NCBI GenBank assembly: GCA_903854725.1
Contig: CAINWZ010000018.1
Location: forward strand, 1-43,760
Direction of reading: 5' to 3'
Origin: an uncultured Bacteroidota bacterium
GTDB taxonomy: Bacteria; Bacteroidota; Bacteroidia; Chitinophagales; Chitinophagaceae
Length of the DNA stretch: 43,760 nucleotides
The notes below the pieces were generated by a model. The model was not told the DNA's origin, searched no databases, and saw only the letters and a list, made by a program, of their open reading frames with translations. Shown piece after piece: positions 43,434-43,760 of the stretch. The translations under genes and the position numbers were made by a program. Every line of letters begins with the position of its first letter. Position 1 is the first letter of the stretch.

Positions 43434-43479
43434 TGTATATTTAGTTATTTCGTTTACGCTTTTACAAATACTACCCGGC
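43426..43479 (-). promoter_or_regulatory. Antiterminator of the pheA attenuator
   Basis: GCCGGG inside the leader ORF (43479-43474) can pair with CCCGGC of the terminator 5' arm (43431-43426). A second helix, TTGTA (43467-43463) with TACAA (43437-43433), can stack inside it. This excludes the terminator. A further hairpin, CTACTTT-AATC-AAAGTAG (43496-43479), lies just upstream, over the last aromatic codons. Pairing was found by eye and not folded by program. Confidence 0.65.
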
Positions 43480-43540
43480 TACTTTGATTAAAGTAGAAAT
43501 AAAAGAAACAGTAAAACCAATTGTTGCTATTTACTCTCAT
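43454..43540 (-). CDS. Aromatic amino acid leader peptide of the pheA operon
   Basis: 28-codon ORF, ATG at 43540, TAA at 43456-43454. It starts MRVNSNN and continues with the run WFYCFFYFYF, nine aromatic residues in ten (five Phe, three Tyr, one Trp), then ends NQSSRVVFVKA. It is too short for ordinary gene finders. The run lies just before the first hairpin and the antiterminator strand, and the stop lies 20 nt before the terminator stem. A ribosome that stalls on scarce aminoacyl-tRNA(Phe/Tyr/Trp) would therefore leave the antiterminator strand free. Translation has not been shown. Confidence 0.82.
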   Translation of the reverse strand: MRVNSNNWFYCFFYFYFNQSSRVVFVKA

Positions 43541-43642
43541 AGTTGCACGAAGGTAACCAAAATAAGGCAAAATATCAAAATAGTTTGGAGTTTTACGTCT
43601 GAAAACTAACATTCATTCGTTTAATAAGGCCAAGGGGTAAAT
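43541..43642 (-). promoter_or_regulatory. Putative promoter region of the pheA leader
   Basis: The minus strand carries three copies of TATTTTG (starting at 43582, 43574 and 43564), each one base short of the TAnnTTTG consensus. No clear -33 box is seen. The region lies between the terminator of the right-edge gene and the leader ATG, so the aromatic operon promoter should be here. Confidence 0.35.
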
Positions 43643-43673
43643 AAAAAATCCTCCCCAATATTATTGGGAAGGA
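43643..43673 (-). terminator. Terminator of the gene at the right edge
   Basis: On the minus strand TCCTTCCCAAT and ATTGGGGAGGA pair with one imperfect position around a short loop, followed by T6. It lies about 36 bp after the stop of the partial gene at 43709. The gap also holds a perfect 14-bp palindrome, CTTCTTGCAAGAAG (43675-43688). Confidence 0.75.
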
Positions 43674-43708
43674 CCTTCTTGCAAGAAGTTATTAATAAAC
43701 TTCTAAAA

Positions 43709-43760
43709 TTACTTTGCTTTAGCAGCAGTATCAACTGTTGCAGCAGCAGCAGTGTCAACA
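43709..43760 (-). CDS. 3' end of a gene cut by the window edge
   Basis: Reading the minus strand from the edge gives VDTAAAATVDTAAKAK and then TAA at 43711-43709. The end is Ala/Thr/Lys-rich and probably a disordered tail. A terminator follows on the same strand, which supports a real gene end. The product cannot be named from 16 residues. Confidence 0.55.
   Translation of the reverse strand, partial: VDTAAAATVDTAAKAK

Noticed and set aside
43284..43487. 67-codon plus-strand ORF across the pheA start and leader
   Set aside because: It reads antisense through pheA and the attenuator hairpin and has no coding features.

Overview
The window looks like a low-GC Bacteroidota chromosome segment, most likely Chitinophagales/Chitinophagaceae (inferred from gene content and protein style, not proven). 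Pointers are the CcoN-CcoO fusion, the DAHP synthase-chorismate mutase fusion, TAnnTTTG-type -10 elements, start codons without clear Shine-Dalgarno sequences, and an OmpA/TSP3 porin. All genes look intact except one cut off by the right edge. No rRNA, tRNA, insertion sequence, prophage or CRISPR array was seen.

Layout: (1) 237-2576 (+): a PAS histidine kinase and a receiver-CRP/FNR fusion regulator. (2) 2588-11760 (-): a complete cbb3 oxidase locus, ccoI / ccoS-ccoNO-ccoQ-ccoP-ccoG-ccoH-TauE/SafE-small helical protein, with FNR/FixK-like palindromes in front of ccoS and ccoI. (3) 11854-19757: housekeeping genes (S41 protease, GlcNAc-type kinase, two small unknowns, etfBA, SDR, cupin, bifunctional nuclease, ispE). 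(4) 19945-27591 (+): gltB, gltD and amt for ammonium uptake and assimilation, closed by a strong terminator. (5) 27676-31931 (+): plsC-priA-murB. (6) 31928-34103 (-): OmpA/TSP3 porin, RlpA-like protein, DUF952 protein. (7) 34109-43540 (-): an aromatic amino acid operon read right to left as leader peptide, pheA, aminotransferase, tyrA, DEAD-box helicase, DAHP synthase/chorismate mutase, aroB, aroA, aroC. (8) The 3' end of another minus-strand gene with its terminator at the right edge.

Two regulatory systems stand out. First, the 305 bp in front of pheA holds a 28-codon leader peptide with the run WFYCFFYFYF, then a GC-rich terminator hairpin whose U-tract abuts the pheA start codon. A segment inside the leader ORF can pair with the 5' arm of the terminator to make an antiterminator. 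This is a ribosome-mediated attenuator that appears to sense Phe, Tyr and possibly Trp. Second, the cbb3 locus sits beside what looks like a condensed FixL-FixJ-FixK circuit: a PAS kinase whose PAS aligns without gaps to FixL and DosP through the haem-ligand region (His70 at the axial position), and a regulator in which the receiver is fused directly to a CRP/FNR DNA-binding module. The TGA-N6-TCA palindromes before ccoS and ccoI are its plausible targets.
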